The notes beneath the pieces are model-generated. The model was not told the DNA's origin and did not search any database. It worked only from the letters and a program-made list of their open reading frames with translations. Below, piece by piece: positions 35,940 to 46,684 of a stretch of 64,000 bases of DNA (its first letter is position 1; every line of letters begins with the position of its first letter). The stretch is from Carnobacterium funditum DSM 5970 (lineage in GTDB: Bacteria > Bacillota > Bacilli > Lactobacillales > Carnobacteriaceae). Where the stretch lies: positions 744,001 through 808,000 of the forward strand of contig NZ_JQLL01000001.1 of NCBI RefSeq assembly GCF_000744185.1. Reading direction: 5' to 3'. The position numbers and the translations under genes were made by a program.

Positions 35940-36464
35940 TTAATTCCCAGTCATTTTAAGTATTAATTTTTTTAATGGATAAAATGTGATTATAAAGAAT
36001 ACCAAATTCAACAATAATGTAGGACCCAAGCGGTTAGCCATAAAAGTATTCATATCAATCATAGTAAAACCTAATAATTTATAAATCCAATAGAGCATTG
36101 TTTCTAAAATAGTTAAATTAATGAAAATCATCATCCCAATAGTAATTGGATTTGGGTTTAATACCTGTTTCAATTTATTTGTAACATACACAATCAAAGG
36201 AAAAATTGCTACATATATCCCTAATACCCCTACATAGTAACTATCATACAGAAACCCAAAAACAATAGCATATAGAATCATTTTGTTTCTGGGTAGATAA
36301 AATGAAATTAATACAAGTATAAGAATAATTAATCTTGGTACCATGACATTCCCATCTTCTGTATACAAATGTTCAGAAAAAGTGCCTGAAATGAGACCAT
36401 CTATCAACAGTCCCAAAAAAATTAACACTGGAGCAAAAATATTTATTTTCCAATCCCTACTCAT
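35940..36464 (-). CDS. mreD: Rod shape-determining protein MreD
   Basis: Integral membrane partner of MreC in the cell-wall elongation complex. 174 residues with five or so helices (VLIFLGLLIDGLISGTF; LIILILVLISFYLP; FGFLYDSYYVGVLGIYVAIF). Starts at the base after mreC ends, so the pair is coupled; minCD follow. Assignment rests on topology and on the mreB-mreC-mreD-minC-minD order. Confidence 0.9.
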   Translation of the reverse strand: MSRDWKINIFAPVLIFLGLLIDGLISGTFSEHLYTEDGNVMVPRLIILILVLISFYLPRNKMILYAIVFGFLYDSYYVGVLGIYVAIFPLIVYVTNKLKQVLNPNPITIGMMIFINLTILETMLYWIYKLLGFTMIDMNTFMANRLGPTLLLNLVFFIITFYPLKKLILKMTGN

Positions 36465-36465
36465 C

Positions 36466-37317
36466 TTACTCCCCGCTTTCAGCTGTCCGTTGAATAAAAG
36501 TTACATAACGAATATCATCAAAGTCTGATGCAGGTATAACGTAAGCCTCTTGAGATAACCCGTGTGAATCTAGTTTTACTTCATCAATTGAACCAATTAA
36601 TAATGAATTTGGTGATATGCCTCCCAAGCCGGAAGTCATCACTTGATCCCCTTTTTTTAAGGTTATCTTGGTTGTTATTTGTTTCATAATCAAACGATTA
36701 GTCTCTGAATCATATCCATTAATAATTCCATGGACGAATCCTTTTTTTGAAGAAACTGAAGCCGCAACTCTACTATTATTTTGGTCTGAAGTTGTAATCA
36801 ATTGGACTTTTGAACTAGCTGGATTCACTTCTATCACACGACCAATCAGTCCATTGTCCGCCATAACAGATAACCCTACAGATATGCCACTCTGACTTCC
36901 TCGGTCAACAATAATTTGATTTATCCAATTATCAGGGTTTCGACTTATAACAGTTCCATTAATTTTCTTATAATCAGAAAGCGTATCTTGTAATTCTAGT
37001 TGTTCCTTCATTTTTTGGTTGTCTTGTTTTAAATTACCTAATTCTACTTCTGTTTCATAAAGACCATCAATTTTTGATTTTAACAATTGATTTTCTTTGT
37101 AGGTATTCCTCAAATTCTCCACCGAATCAACAAATTTGACAACCGCATTAGTTGGTTTTGATAACAATTGACCAGTCACAGCCGTAATGTCGTTTCCGAA
37201 TCGTTGCACTATTGGCAATTTACCGTTTCCTGAAATAGAATAGGCTATTAAACCTAGACAAACAATTATACTAACCAACAATATAATTAATTTTTTATTT
37301 GAAAAAAATTGACGCAA
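36466..37317 (-). CDS. mreC: Rod shape-determining protein MreC
   Basis: Single-pass membrane protein organising the elongation machinery outside the membrane. The 283 residues have an N-terminal helix (KLIILLVSIIVCLGLIAYSI), a coiled coil (about 65-105) and the beta-domain (GTVISRNPDNWINQIIVDRG, VMADNGLIGRVIEVNP, KGDQVMTSGLGGISPNSLLI). Its start lies 150 bases from mreB, with a terminator between. Confidence 0.96.
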   Translation of the reverse strand: MRQFFSNKKLIILLVSIIVCLGLIAYSISGNGKLPIVQRFGNDITAVTGQLLSKPTNAVVKFVDSVENLRNTYKENQLLKSKIDGLYETEVELGNLKQDNQKMKEQLELQDTLSDYKKINGTVISRNPDNWINQIIVDRGSQSGISVGLSVMADNGLIGRVIEVNPASSKVQLITTSDQNNSRVAASVSSKKGFVHGIINGYDSETNRLIMKQITTKITLKKGDQVMTSGLGGISPNSLLIGSIDEVKLDSHGLSQEAYVIPASDFDDIRYVTFIQRTAESGE

Positions 37318-37406
37318 TTTATCACCTCATTAATTCTTCAGGCTTTGTTTATTTTACCATAACTTTAGCTAAAAAACTTAGTAATCCACTAAATTTTTAT
37401 ATCAAA

Positions 37407-37447
37407 TGAAAAGATGCAGGAAGCAAAATAGCTTCCGCATCTTTTCA
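37407..37447 (-). terminator. Terminator between mreB and mreC
   Basis: Stem GAAAAGATGC..GGAAGC with GCTTCC..GCATCTTTTC, loop AAAATA. It lies just past the mreB stop and suggests that mreB is partly insulated from mreCD-minCD. Confidence 0.75.
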
Positions 37448-37466
37448 TCATAATATATTTTTCATC

Positions 37467-38489
37467 TTATTTCATTCTTTTCTTTTTATATACATCTATG
37501 TGCTTAAGTGATTCTCCAGTACCTAAAGCAACGCAATCTAACGGATCATTTGCTACAAAAACGGGCACTTCAGTTTCATCAGCTATTGCATCACCAATAT
37601 TTCTTAATAATGCTCCGCCTCCTGTTAAAACAATGCCGTGATCAATCACATCTGCTGAAATTTCTGGTGGTGTTTCTTCCAAAGTTTCTCTTACAGCACT
37701 AACGATGCCATCAACAACTTCTTTGATTGCTTCAGCAACATCTACCGCAGAAACCTGAATCGTTTGCGGCAAGCCAGTTAACAAATCTCTTCCTCGAACA
37801 TCCATAGATCCATACTCAGCTGCTTTTTCAATTGAAGCACAACCAATTTCAATTTTAATTTGTTCAGCTGTGCGTTCTCCAATTAACAAATTGAATTTTT
37901 TGCGTACAAAATGGATAATCCCTTCATCCATACTGTCTCCAGCTAACCGGATTGAACGGCTGCTTACAATACCACCTAACGCTATCGTTGCGACATCTGT
38001 AGTTCCGCCTCCTATATCAACAACCATGCTGCCTGTTGGTTCCATTACTGGCAGACCAGCTCCTATAGCAGCTGCGAATGGTTCTTCAAGAATAAATGCA
38101 TCTTTAGCTCCTGCCATCCTTGTTGCATCAATAACAGCGCGTTTTTCTACTTCAGTTACTCCGCTTGGTACACAAACAATTACGTACGGTTTAGATGTCG
38201 TTTTCCCAATAGCTTTTTCAATGTAATACTTCATCATTGCAGCAGTAGTATCGTAATCAGCAATAACACCATTTTTCATAGGTCTAATAGCTACAATTGA
38301 ACCGGGGGTTCTACCAATCATATTTCTTGCATCTTCACCGACTGCTACTATGTCACCCGTCGAAATATCTTTAGCTACTACTGAAGGATCTCTCAAAACA
38401 ATCCCTTTACCTTCTACAAAAACATTTGTATTAGCCGTTCCTAAATCTATTCCAATATCTTTACTTCCAAATCTAAACACGTATTTCAT
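37467..38489 (-). CDS. mreB: Rod shape-determining actin homologue MreB
   Basis: Membrane-associated actin-like filament that guides lateral wall synthesis. The 340 residues show the phosphate-1 motif [18 protein letters not shown] near residue 12, the phosphate-2 [19 protein letters not shown], and the adenosine motif [21 protein letters not shown] before the ATG. Upstream lies a roughly 370-base AT-rich gap (38490-38859) with its promoter and the first csp terminator but no other gene. Confidence 0.97.
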   Translation of the reverse strand: MKYVFRFGSKDIGIDLGTANTNVFVEGKGIVLRDPSVVAKDISTGDIVAVGEDARNMIGRTPGSIVAIRPMKNGVIADYDTTAAMMKYYIEKAIGKTTSKPYVIVCVPSGVTEVEKRAVIDATRMAGAKDAFILEEPFAAAIGAGLPVMEPTGSMVVDIGGGTTDVATIALGGIVSSRSIRLAGDSMDEGIIHFVRKKFNLLIGERTAEQIKIEIGCASIEKAAEYGSMDVRGRDLLTGLPQTIQVSAVDVAEAIKEVVDGIVSAVRETLEETPPEISADVIDHGIVLTGGGALLRNIGDAIADETEVPVFVANDPLDCVALGTGESLKHIDVYKKKRMK

Positions 38490-38809
38490 CCTCTCAAGTC
38501 AAACAAATCTAATTTTTTTTCATAGAATATTTTTTTTATTAATACTCATTAGATTCTACAGATAGTATAACAAAAATGATATAGAATTTCCTTATCATAA
38601 TTTCATCATACTTCATTTTTTTACCCAAAACATTACTTATCCCACTATTTTAACAAAATATTTATAATTTCTAAGTAAAATCTTTAAATAGCTGAAAGAT
38701 AGGTTTATTTTTTGTTATCATTTTCCAATTTTATTTTTATTTCTCTTATTTTTCTTAGAAAATATTAGACGTATTAGATTACAGTATTAGGAAAATTTAA
38801 ATATAGCAC

Positions 38810-38840
38810 AAAAAAAAGACCTGGTAAAAATTACCAGATC
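38810..38840 (-). terminator. Terminator of csp copy 1 (type A)
   Basis: CTGGTAA-AAA-TTACCAG stem (38821-38837) with a following U-run of eight on the minus strand. Same sequence type as the terminator of csp copy 3. Confidence 0.85.
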
Positions 38841-38859
38841 CCTCGAAGTTTAATTTAAA

Positions 38860-39060
38860 TTAAGCTTTGTTTACGTTTGCTGCTTGAGGTCCACGGTTTC
38901 CTTCTTCAACGTCGAAAGATACTGCTTGTCCTTCTTCTAAAGATTTGAATCCTTCGCTTTGGATAGCTGAGAAATGTACGAATACATCGTCTCCGTTTTC
39001 GCGTTCGATAAAACCAAAACCTTTTTCTGCATTAAACCATTTTACTGTACCTTGTTCCAT
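38860..39060 (-). CDS. Cold-shock protein, copy 1
   Basis: Single-stranded nucleic-acid-binding RNA chaperone of the CspA family, 66 residues. RNP1 KGFGFIE and RNP2 VFVHFSAI are intact. It differs from the other copies by Ser in IQSEGF (shared with copy 3) and by Ser in AVSFDVEEG. The start is the ATG at 39058-39060 after AGGAGGATATTTAATT; the frame open ten codons upstream is leader. First of four tandem copies, each with its own promoter and terminator. Confidence 0.97.
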   Translation of the reverse strand: MEQGTVKWFNAEKGFGFIERENGDDVFVHFSAIQSEGFKSLEEGQAVSFDVEEGNRGPQAANVNKA

Positions 39061-39166
39061 AATTAAATATCCTCCTCGTGCGTTTTGCACATTTTGTTAA
39101 GCCTTGCTAACGGTACGAATTGGAATGTTTTGAAACAATTCTTTTCTGTTACCTCACAAAAACCTT
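39061..39166 (-). promoter_or_regulatory. Long 5' UTR of csp copy 1
   Basis: About 105 untranslated bases, nearly identical to the leaders of copies 3 and 4 (sharing GTACCGTTAGCAAGGCTTAA and a TGTGCAAAACGCACGAGGAGG hairpin next to the ribosome-binding site). Long conserved leaders in csp genes often act as cold-responsive RNA structures; that is inferred here. Confidence 0.65.
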
Positions 39167-39172
39167 AAAACT

Positions 39173-39201
39173 AGTATAACATGTGATTCAATATATAGCA
39201 A
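39173..39201 (-). promoter_or_regulatory. Promoter of csp copy 1
   Basis: TTGCTA (39196-39201 complement), 17-base spacer, TATACT (39173-39178 complement). Confidence 0.75.
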
Positions 39202-39779
39202 GAAGAAATTGACTATTCCTTAAACATTCAGCTGCTTCTTGAATTATCCATAATATCTTATACAGAATTTTTTTCATTAGTGAAAAAATAGAGTTTCAGA
39301 GTGAAAACTCAGACAATGTATTTTAACCTTTCTTTTTGGCTTTACGATATCCACTATTTAATCCTGTTGGTTAGGTTATTGTTCTTTATCCAAGATTTTT
39401 TTGCGACTTATCCATTCTGAGTGTTATCCGAGATTCACAAACCTTTCAATTATTCCCCAAATAATAATCCTAGGAAATCTGATTTAAAGTTGGTATCATG
39501 CTACTTCTAATTATTTTATCAAAAGTATATATGCCGTCTTCTTTGTAACAGAGACCTTGAGTGAACCCCATTCTATGGTTGTTAATTTGCACTTCAATAA
39601 TAGAATAAAGTTCTTTTGTTACACAAAAAGAGTGCAGGAAAATCAAATGAAAAAGAGCATCACACTAGACTTTTCGTAGATTTAAAGAAAAGTTATAAAT
39701 TATCCATCTACTTAACCTCAATTTTCCAATCTACACACACACCCAATCACTTATTATTACAATCAGATAAAAAGGTCAT
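39202..39779. other. Gap between csp copies 1 and 2
   Basis: No intact gene. The right end (about 39690-39780) is homologous to the spacer between copies 3 and 4 (40610-40695), for example AATCACTTA and CAGATAAAA blocks. The middle, roughly 39210-39680, has no counterpart there. On the minus strand 39476-39650 stays open and reads TKELYSIIEVQINNHRMGF and TFDKIIRSSMIPTLNQIS, a possible gene remnant I cannot name. Confidence 0.45.
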
Positions 39780-39815
39780 AAAAAAAAGACTTAGTTAATT
39801 GACTAAGTCTTTTTA
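39780..39815 (-). terminator. Terminator of csp copy 2 (type B)
   Basis: GACTTAGT-TAATTG-ACTAAGTC stem with a U-run on the minus strand. Same type as copy 4. Confidence 0.85.
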
Positions 39816-39830
39816 CGTTTTAAGTTTAAT

Positions 39831-40052
<222 letters not shown>

Positions 40053-40147
40053 CTAAACACTTTGTATTTTTACGTTTCTGTCAATAGTAAGATTCTGAAT
40101 ATTTCAACAACAATTCTTGCACCTACATCAACTTAAACGTTAAAAAT

Positions 40148-40176
40148 ATTTTATCATAATACTATATTCTAAGCAA
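40148..40176 (-). promoter_or_regulatory. Promoter of csp copy 2
   Basis: TTGCTT (40171-40176 complement), 17-base spacer, TAAAAT (40148-40153 complement), giving a leader of about 110 bases unrelated to those of the other copies. Confidence 0.65.
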
Positions 40177-40202
40177 GTAAAACGCTTTATTTTCATTTGG
40201 TA

Positions 40203-40236
40203 TAAAAAAAAGATCTGGTAAAAATTACCAGATCTC
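40203..40236 (-). terminator. Terminator of csp copy 3 (type A)
   Basis: AGATCTGGTAA-AAA-TTACCAGATCT perfect stem with a U-run on the minus strand; same type as copy 1. Confidence 0.85.
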
Positions 40237-40253
40237 TCGAAGTTTAATTTAAA

Positions 40254-40490
<237 letters not shown>

Positions 40491-40566
40491 TTAAGCCTTG
40501 CTAACGGTACGAATTGGAATGTTTTGAAACAATTCTTTTCTGTTACCTCACAAAAACCTTAAAGCT

Positions 40567-40595
40567 AGTGTAACATGTGATTCAATACATAGCAA
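40567..40595 (-). promoter_or_regulatory. Promoter of csp copy 3
   Basis: TTGCTA (40590-40595 complement), 17-base spacer, TACACT (40567-40572 complement). Almost the same as the copy 1 promoter. Confidence 0.7.
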
Positions 40596-40698
40596 GAACA
40601 ACTTAACTATTTATTGGATATCCACCTATTTAGACTGCCTTTTCTGATCCATACACATAGCGAATCACTTACTGGTACGATTAGATAAAATAATAATA

Positions 40699-40732
40699 AA
40701 AAAAACTTAGTCAATTGACTAAGTTTTTTTAC
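40699..40732 (-). terminator. Terminator of csp copy 4 (type B)
   Basis: Palindrome AACTTAGTCAATTGACTAAGTT (split 40705-40715/40716-40726) with a U-run; same type as copy 2. Confidence 0.8.
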
Positions 40733-40751
40733 GTTTTAAGTTTAATTTAAA

Positions 40752-40988
<237 letters not shown>

Positions 40989-41064
40989 TTAAGCCTTGCT
41001 AACGGTACGAATCGGAATGTTTTGAAACAATTCTTTTCTTATACCTAAACAAAAACTTGTATTA

Positions 41065-41093
41065 AGTATAACATGAACAATAAAATGATTCAA
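41065..41093 (-). promoter_or_regulatory. Promoter of csp copy 4
   Basis: TTGAAT (41088-41093 complement), 17-base spacer, TATACT (41065-41070 complement). Confidence 0.65.
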
Positions 41094-41114
41094 CTATTTA
41101 ATATGGTTTTCATA

Positions 41115-41807
41115 TTAAAATATGCCAAGTTCTTTTAAGCTTATATAATAAGTTTGCCCAACGATGATGTGATCTAGCAATTCAATACCCATCATTTCCC
41201 CACAACTAGCCATCCGCTTGGTAAACATGATATCAGCTTCTGAAGGTTCAGGATTTCCGGAGGGATGGTTGTGACCAATAATAATACGCGCTGCTGAAAA
41301 TCGAACAGCTCCTCTAAATATTTCTCTGGGGTGAGCTACGCTAGAATTCAAGCCTCCAATGAAAACTGTTTCTTTCTTAATGATTTCATTTTTAGTATTT
41401 AAGTACATCACAATCACATGTTCTTGTTGCAAATCACGCATTTCATTCAATAGCATCTCTCCCGCATTACGACTAGAGGTAATTTGCCCAATTTTAAGTT
41501 GAGATGCTTGAGAAATGCGAATACCTAATTCAATTGCTGCTCTTATTTCTGTGGCTTTAATTTTGCCAATTCCCGTTATCCCCATCAGCTCCTCTATCGA
41601 AGCTGTTTTCAAAAAATATAAATTTTCAAAAGTATTCAAAACTTTCATTGCAAGCACCATAACATTCGAATCTTTTGTTCCTGTACGGAGTAAAATTGCC
41701 AATAATTCATGGTTGGCTAATGCTTTTTCTCCATAGTTCTCTAAACGTTCCCTTGGTCTTGAAAAAACAGGTACCTCTTTAACTAGACTCGTCATTTTTC
41801 CTGTCAT
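41115..41807 (-). CDS. radC: RadC family JAMM-domain protein
   Basis: Cytosolic 230-residue protein with an N-terminal HhH region (ELMGITGIGKIKATEIRAAI) and a C-terminal JAMM metalloprotease-like domain: HVIVMYLNTKNEI, then HNHPSGNPEPSEADI carrying the metal ligands (H-x-H...D). Despite the name, a DNA-repair role is not supported in other bacteria. In Bacillus radC sits beside mreB; here the csp array separates them. Confidence 0.94.
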   Translation of the reverse strand: MTGKMTSLVKEVPVFSRPRERLENYGEKALANHELLAILLRTGTKDSNVMVLAMKVLNTFENLYFLKTASIEELMGITGIGKIKATEIRAAIELGIRISQASQLKIGQITSSRNAGEMLLNEMRDLQQEHVIVMYLNTKNEIIKKETVFIGGLNSSVAHPREIFRGAVRFSAARIIIGHNHPSGNPEPSEADIMFTKRMASCGEMMGIELLDHIIVGQTYYISLKELGIF

Positions 41808-41877
41808 AAAAACACTCCTTTTCTACCTACCTTTTTAATATACGCAAGAAAAAAGAGCTATTTTCATTTTTTTATCA

Positions 41878-42552
41878 TCACATAGTTAACAAAGCATGTG
41901 TATCATGAATAAAGTTCTTAACTTGTTGCAAATCTTTATGGATAGCTAATGTTTTTCGTATTTCTTCATCCCCAGCCTCAAAAATATCTGGCACCATAAT
42001 TACATTAATTTGTGCATCATATGCTGCTCTTATACCATTAAGCGAGTCTTCTAAAATTAGTGTATTTTCTTTTTCTACTCCTAAATCAGACCAAGCTTTT
42101 TCGAATATTTCAGCATCTGGTTTTGCCCGTTTCACTTCATTTCCACCAATAAAGTAATCAAAGTAGCCTTCTAAATTTTCTCGTTTCAGAAAAAAAGAAA
42201 CAACCGAATTTATATTACTTGAAGCAACAACCTTTTTTATTTGATTCTCTGCTAGGTAATCTAATAATTCCAATAACCCAGGTTTTTTGATTAATCCGTC
42301 TCTTTCGATTACTTCAATAAGCCTTTCACTAGTTTTTTTTATAAAAAGAGTAACTTTTTCATCGTCATTGAAATCTAAATATAAGTTTCTATGGAATTCT
42401 TCATCAGAAATTCCAATGTATTTAGAATAATAATCATATGAAAAATCCATACCTATAAGATCTGCTACTTCTTTATTTACTTTGTAATACATTGTTTCGG
42501 TATCAAACATTAGACCATCCATATCAAAAATGACTGCTTTGATTTGCTTCAT
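41878..42552 (-). CDS. HAD superfamily phosphatase (beta-phosphoglucomutase-like)
   Basis: HAD subfamily IA hydrolase, 224 residues. Motif I AVIFDMDGLMFDTE near residue 6, motif II VVASSNIN, motif III KRAKPDAEIF, motif IV LILEDSLNGIRAA. A helical cap lies between motifs I and II. Substrate probably a small phosphorylated metabolite. It starts 12 bases after folC, so the two are likely cotranscribed. Confidence 0.88.
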   Translation of the reverse strand: MKQIKAVIFDMDGLMFDTETMYYKVNKEVADLIGMDFSYDYYSKYIGISDEEFHRNLYLDFNDDEKVTLFIKKTSERLIEVIERDGLIKKPGLLELLDYLAENQIKKVVASSNINSVVSFFLKRENLEGYFDYFIGGNEVKRAKPDAEIFEKAWSDLGVEKENTLILEDSLNGIRAAYDAQINVIMVPDIFEAGDEEIRKTLAIHKDLQQVKNFIHDTHALLTM

Positions 42553-42564
42553 TTTAAAACCTCC

Positions 42565-43872
42565 TCATTCATCAGTTGATTTTAGTAATAACTGCCGGAC
42601 TTCTGAAATAAAATAAAGTGAGCCGGTAATTAAAATAATATCGTTTTCATCCATTTCTCTAATAATATCTGCTACTGCTTCTTGCCAGTATTCTTTTACC
42701 TTTATACCTGAAATTGCATATGATTCCAGTTCTTCTATTTTAACAGCTCTAGGATTAGCAAAGCTCGTTAAAGTAATATGAACATTCGCCAATTCCTTTA
42801 ATAAACTTAGCATACTATTGACCGCTTTATCTTGTAGAACAGCAAAGATTAAATAAACGTCTTGTTGTTTAAAGTCAGCGTTTATCGTTTCAATTAATCT
42901 GCGTATAGCGGGCTCATTATGAGCGCCATCTAAGACTATCATAGGACTGTCGCTAATTTTTTCCATTCTTCCTGGCCAAAAAGCTAATTTAAGCCCTCTC
43001 CTTGTCGCTTCATGGTTTAGTTCTAAATTTGTCTTATGACAGTAAATTTGTAACGCTTCTAGAGCCACCATCGCATTCTCAATTTGATGTTGTCCTAACA
43101 TTTTTATTTGTATCTGATTTAAATAAATGTGTTCATCTTCAAAAGTAAATTGCTCACCCCAAGTTGGTAGTGTTTGGCATTTCGAAGACCAATAATCTTC
43201 TCCAAATAATTTAATGCTAGATTCGTTTTTTTTAGCAACCGTTTGGATAACTTGCAGAGCTTCATTAGGCATCCTTCCTGCTACAACAGGAACATTTGGT
43301 TTAATGATTCCTGCTTTTTGTGAGGCGATTTCAGCTAACGTTTCTCCTAATACCTGCATGTGATCTAAACCAATAGTAGTTATGACTGAGACAACAGGAG
43401 TCACAACATTTGTTGAATCCAATAAGCCTCCTAATCCAACTTCAATCACTACTACATCAGCATGACCTTCACCAAAATAAATAAACATCATAGCAGTAAT
43501 CACTTCAAACTCAGTAGGTCCATCCAACTCAGTTTCTTCCAATTCGTAGGCTAAAGGATAAACCACGTTAGCCAATCGGATAATTTCTTCATCCGATATA
43601 GGCACTCCGTTAACACTAATACGTTCATTGAACGTCTCAATATAAGGAGATGTAAACGTTCCAACTGTCTGGCCATTTGCTTCTAACATATTTCTTAAAA
43701 ACGTAACGGTCGAACCTTTTCCGTTCGTACCAGCAACATGTATAGCTTTTATTTTTTCTTGTGGAGATCCTAATTTTTCTAGCATCCAGTCCATTCTCTT
43801 AAGTCCAGGTTTCATTCCAAAAATTTTTCTGCCATGAATCCAGTCCAATGCCTCTTCGTATGTTTTAAACAT
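42565..43872 (-). CDS. folC: Folylpolyglutamate synthase / dihydrofolate synthase
   Basis: Adds glutamate to folates in the cytosol. 435 residues starting MFKTYEEALDWIHGRK; P-loop HVAGTNGKGSTVTFL near residue 41, the omega loop TSPYIETFNERI, DHMQVLGETLAEIASQKAGI, and VLDGAHNEPAIRRL. I place the start at the ATG at 43870-43872, six bases after GAGGTG. The frame is open 32 codons further, but that stretch includes the valS terminator. Follows valS as in Bacillus. Confidence 0.95.
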   Translation of the reverse strand: MFKTYEEALDWIHGRKIFGMKPGLKRMDWMLEKLGSPQEKIKAIHVAGTNGKGSTVTFLRNMLEANGQTVGTFTSPYIETFNERISVNGVPISDEEIIRLANVVYPLAYELEETELDGPTEFEVITAMMFIYFGEGHADVVVIEVGLGGLLDSTNVVTPVVSVITTIGLDHMQVLGETLAEIASQKAGIIKPNVPVVAGRMPNEALQVIQTVAKKNESSIKLFGEDYWSSKCQTLPTWGEQFTFEDEHIYLNQIQIKMLGQHQIENAMVALEALQIYCHKTNLELNHEATRRGLKLAFWPGRMEKISDSPMIVLDGAHNEPAIRRLIETINADFKQQDVYLIFAVLQDKAVNSMLSLLKELANVHITLTSFANPRAVKIEELESYAISGIKVKEYWQEAVADIIREMDENDIILITGSLYFISEVRQLLLKSTDE

Positions 43873-43917
43873 CAGTTGCACCTCGTCTTTTATAGTCATC
43901 GTTTTCCAATAAACAGC

Positions 43918-43967
43918 AAAAAAATCTTTGCCTTCTTTCATAGTAGTGAAGGCAAAGATTTTTTTCA
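43918..43967 (-). terminator. Terminator after valS
   Basis: Stem AATCTTTGCCTTC with GAAGGCAAAGATT flanked by A- and T-runs, about 35 bases past the valS stop. It separates valS from folC. Confidence 0.8.
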
Positions 43968-43973
43968 AGTCTA

Positions 43974-44019
43974 TTTAATTATAATTGAGTTTTTAATTTA
44001 ATTATAATTGAGTTTTTAA
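43974..44019. repeat. 23-bp perfect tandem repeat over the valS stop codon
   Basis: Bases 43974-43996 and 43997-44019 are identical (TTTAATTATAATTGAG followed by TTTTTAA). The right copy encodes the last residues of ValS (KTQL and stop, at 44002); the left copy is a duplicate past the stop. It looks like a recent slippage duplication with no effect on the protein. Confidence 0.9.
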
Positions 44020-46647
44020 TGTCTCAATTCTTTTTAAGACAAGCGTTTGTTTTTCAAGGTATTCTGTTTCTTTTGCTTTTTCTGCTTCTACAACCGTAAT
44101 CGGAGCATTCTCGATAAATTTAGCATTAGATAACTTACCTCTAACTCTTTTAACTTCACCCGACCATTTAGCCAATTCTTTTTCTAAACGAACAATCTCT
44201 TCGTCGATATTAATCAAACCTGCCAAAGGAAGATAAATCTCTGCACCCGTAATAACTGCACTCATAGCTGTTTCAGGAGCTTTAATGGTACTTGAGATAG
44301 TTAGATTTTCAGGATTACAAAAGCGTTCAATATAAGAAATATTATTTTTCAAGAACGATTCAACTTTATTATCATTTGTTTTAATCAATAGTTCCACTGA
44401 CTTGGATAAAGGAGTGTTAACTTCTGAACGAATATTACGGACAGAACGAATCAATTCCATTAATACATCCATTCCTTCAGTCGATTCCTCATCCGATAGT
44501 TCAGGACGAACAACAGGATATTCTGCAATGACCAATGATTCTCCAATATGCGGAATATTTTCCCAAATTTCTTCTGTTACAAAAGGCATAACTGGGTGTA
44601 ACAAACGGAGTGTCTGATCCAACACATAAGCCAAAATACTTCTTGTTGTTTGTTTAGCCTCTTCATCATCATTAAATAAGATTTCTTTACTCATTTCGAT
44701 GTACCAATCACAAAAATCATCCCAGATAAAGTGATAGAGGTGCCGATTTGCTTCGCCAAATTCAAAGCGTTCAAATAAATCTGTCACTTTTTCTATTGTT
44801 TTGTTTAATTTAGTTAAGATCCATCGATCGGCCATCGTTTTTTCACCTGTTAAATCAATTTGTTCAACTGTGAAATCTTCCATATTCATTAATGCAAAGC
44901 GACTTGCATTCCATATTTTATTAATGAAATTCCATGAAGCGTCCATTTTGTCATAGCTAAAACGAACATCTTGACCTGGAGCGGAACCATTTGACAAGAA
45001 CCACCGCAAAGCGTCAGCACCATACTTATCGACTACTTCCATCGGATCAATTCCGTTGCCTAAAGATTTACTCATTTTGCGACCTTCTTCATCACGAATT
45101 AACCCGTGAATAAGCACATCATTAAATGGTTTTTTACCAGTAAATTCAAGACTTTGGAAAATCATGCGACTAACCCAGAAGAAAATAATATCATAGCCTG
45201 TTACTAGTGTGTTATTGGGGAAATAACGTTTAAAATCTGCTGAGTCCTCATCTGGCCAACCCATTGTTGAAAAAGGCCAAAGAGCTGAACTGAACCAAGT
45301 ATCTAAAACATCTGGATCTTGTTCCCAATTTTCACTATCTTCGGGTGCTTCCATCCCGACATAAAGTTCTCCACTATGTTTATGATGCCAAGCTGGTATT
45401 CTGTGACCCCACCATAATTGACGAGAAATAACCCAATCATGGACATTTTCCATCCAGCTTAAATAGGTATTTTCAAAACGTTCAGGTACAAAATTAACTT
45501 TATCTTCAGTAGCTTGCAAAGCGATTGCTTCTTTTGCAAGAGGTTCCATCTTAACAAACCATTGAGTTGATAATCGTGGCTCAATAATGACTCCTGTTCT
45601 TTCTGAATGTCCTACACTATGTGTCATTTTTTCGATTTTCACTAATCGTCCTTCAGCCTTTAAATCCTTAATAACAGCTTTTCTAGCCTCAAAACGATCC
45701 ATACCTGCATATTTACCTGTCACTTCGTTCATCGTCCCATCTGGATTCATGACGTTTGTACGAGGTAAATCGTGTCGATTTCCTACCGCAAAGTCATTAG
45801 GATCGTGCGCAGGCGTTATTTTAACCACACCTGTCCCAAAATCCATTTCAACATACTCATCCGCAATGATTGGTATTTCAAGGTTCATCAATGGCAAAAT
45901 GATTTTTTTACCAATGAGATGTTGGTAGCGTTCATCATCAGGGTGAACCGCCACTGCAGTGTCACCAAGCATTGTTTCCGGACGTGTTGTGGCAATTTCT
46001 ACAGAACCGCTACCATCTGCTAATGGATAGGTCATATGATAAAAAGCTCCTTCAACATCTTTATGAATTACCTCAATATCTGATAAAGCCGTTTTTGCTT
46101 TTGGATCCCAATTGATAATATATTCTCCACGATAAATCAGATTTTTGTTATACATCGTAACAAAAACTTTCCTAACCGCTTCGGATAGACCATCATCTAA
46201 AGTAAATCGTTCACGTCCGTAATCAACGGATATCCCAACTTTCGCCCATTGCTCACGGATAACTGCAGCATACTCTTCTTTCCATTCCCAAACCGTCTCA
46301 ATAAATTTTTCTCGCCCTAAATCATAACGTGAAATGCCTTCTTCAGCTAATTTAGCCTCTACTTTTGCTTGTGTAGCAATGCCCGCATGATCCATCCCTG
46401 GTAACCATAAAGTATCAAAACCTTGCATTCTTTTTTGTCTGATGATGATATCTTGTAACGTTGTGTCCCAAGCATGCCCTAAATGCAACTTACCTGTCAC
46501 ATTTGGAGGAGGAATAACAACAGAATAGGGTTCCTTTGTCTTATCTCCACTTGGTTTAAATAAATCTTTTTCAAGCCACTTTTCGTAACGACCAGCTTCA
46601 ACTTCTTGGGGTTGATATTTTGTCGGCATTTTTAATTCTTTGGACAT
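44002..46647 (-). CDS. valS: Valyl-tRNA synthetase
   Basis: Charges tRNA(Val) in the cytosol; 881 residues. Class I signatures: [16 protein letters not shown] (HIGH) near residue 46 and [14 protein letters not shown] (KMSKS). The editing domain includes [19 protein letters not shown]. The anticodon domain and a C-terminal coiled-coil arm ([20 protein letters not shown]) follow. Controlled by a T-box leader. Its C-terminal codons lie in a 23-bp tandem repeat. Confidence 0.97.
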   Translation of the reverse strand: MSKELKMPTKYQPQEVEAGRYEKWLEKDLFKPSGDKTKEPYSVVIPPPNVTGKLHLGHAWDTTLQDIIIRQKRMQGFDTLWLPGMDHAGIATQAKVEAKLAEEGISRYDLGREKFIETVWEWKEEYAAVIREQWAKVGISVDYGRERFTLDDGLSEAVRKVFVTMYNKNLIYRGEYIINWDPKAKTALSDIEVIHKDVEGAFYHMTYPLADGSGSVEIATTRPETMLGDTAVAVHPDDERYQHLIGKKIILPLMNLEIPIIADEYVEMDFGTGVVKITPAHDPNDFAVGNRHDLPRTNVMNPDGTMNEVTGKYAGMDRFEARKAVIKDLKAEGRLVKIEKMTHSVGHSERTGVIIEPRLSTQWFVKMEPLAKEAIALQATEDKVNFVPERFENTYLSWMENVHDWVISRQLWWGHRIPAWHHKHSGELYVGMEAPEDSENWEQDPDVLDTWFSSALWPFSTMGWPDEDSADFKRYFPNNTLVTGYDIIFFWVSRMIFQSLEFTGKKPFNDVLIHGLIRDEEGRKMSKSLGNGIDPMEVVDKYGADALRWFLSNGSAPGQDVRFSYDKMDASWNFINKIWNASRFALMNMEDFTVEQIDLTGEKTMADRWILTKLNKTIEKVTDLFERFEFGEANRHLYHFIWDDFCDWYIEMSKEILFNDDEEAKQTTRSILAYVLDQTLRLLHPVMPFVTEEIWENIPHIGESLVIAEYPVVRPELSDEESTEGMDVLMELIRSVRNIRSEVNTPLSKSVELLIKTNDNKVESFLKNNISYIERFCNPENLTISSTIKAPETAMSAVITGAEIYLPLAGLINIDEEIVRLEKELAKWSGEVKRVRGKLSNAKFIENAPITVVEAEKAKETEYLEKQTLVLKRIETLKTQL

Positions 46648-46684
46648 TTTTTAGCCTCTTTTCTTTTTATTTTTTTCTGAAATA

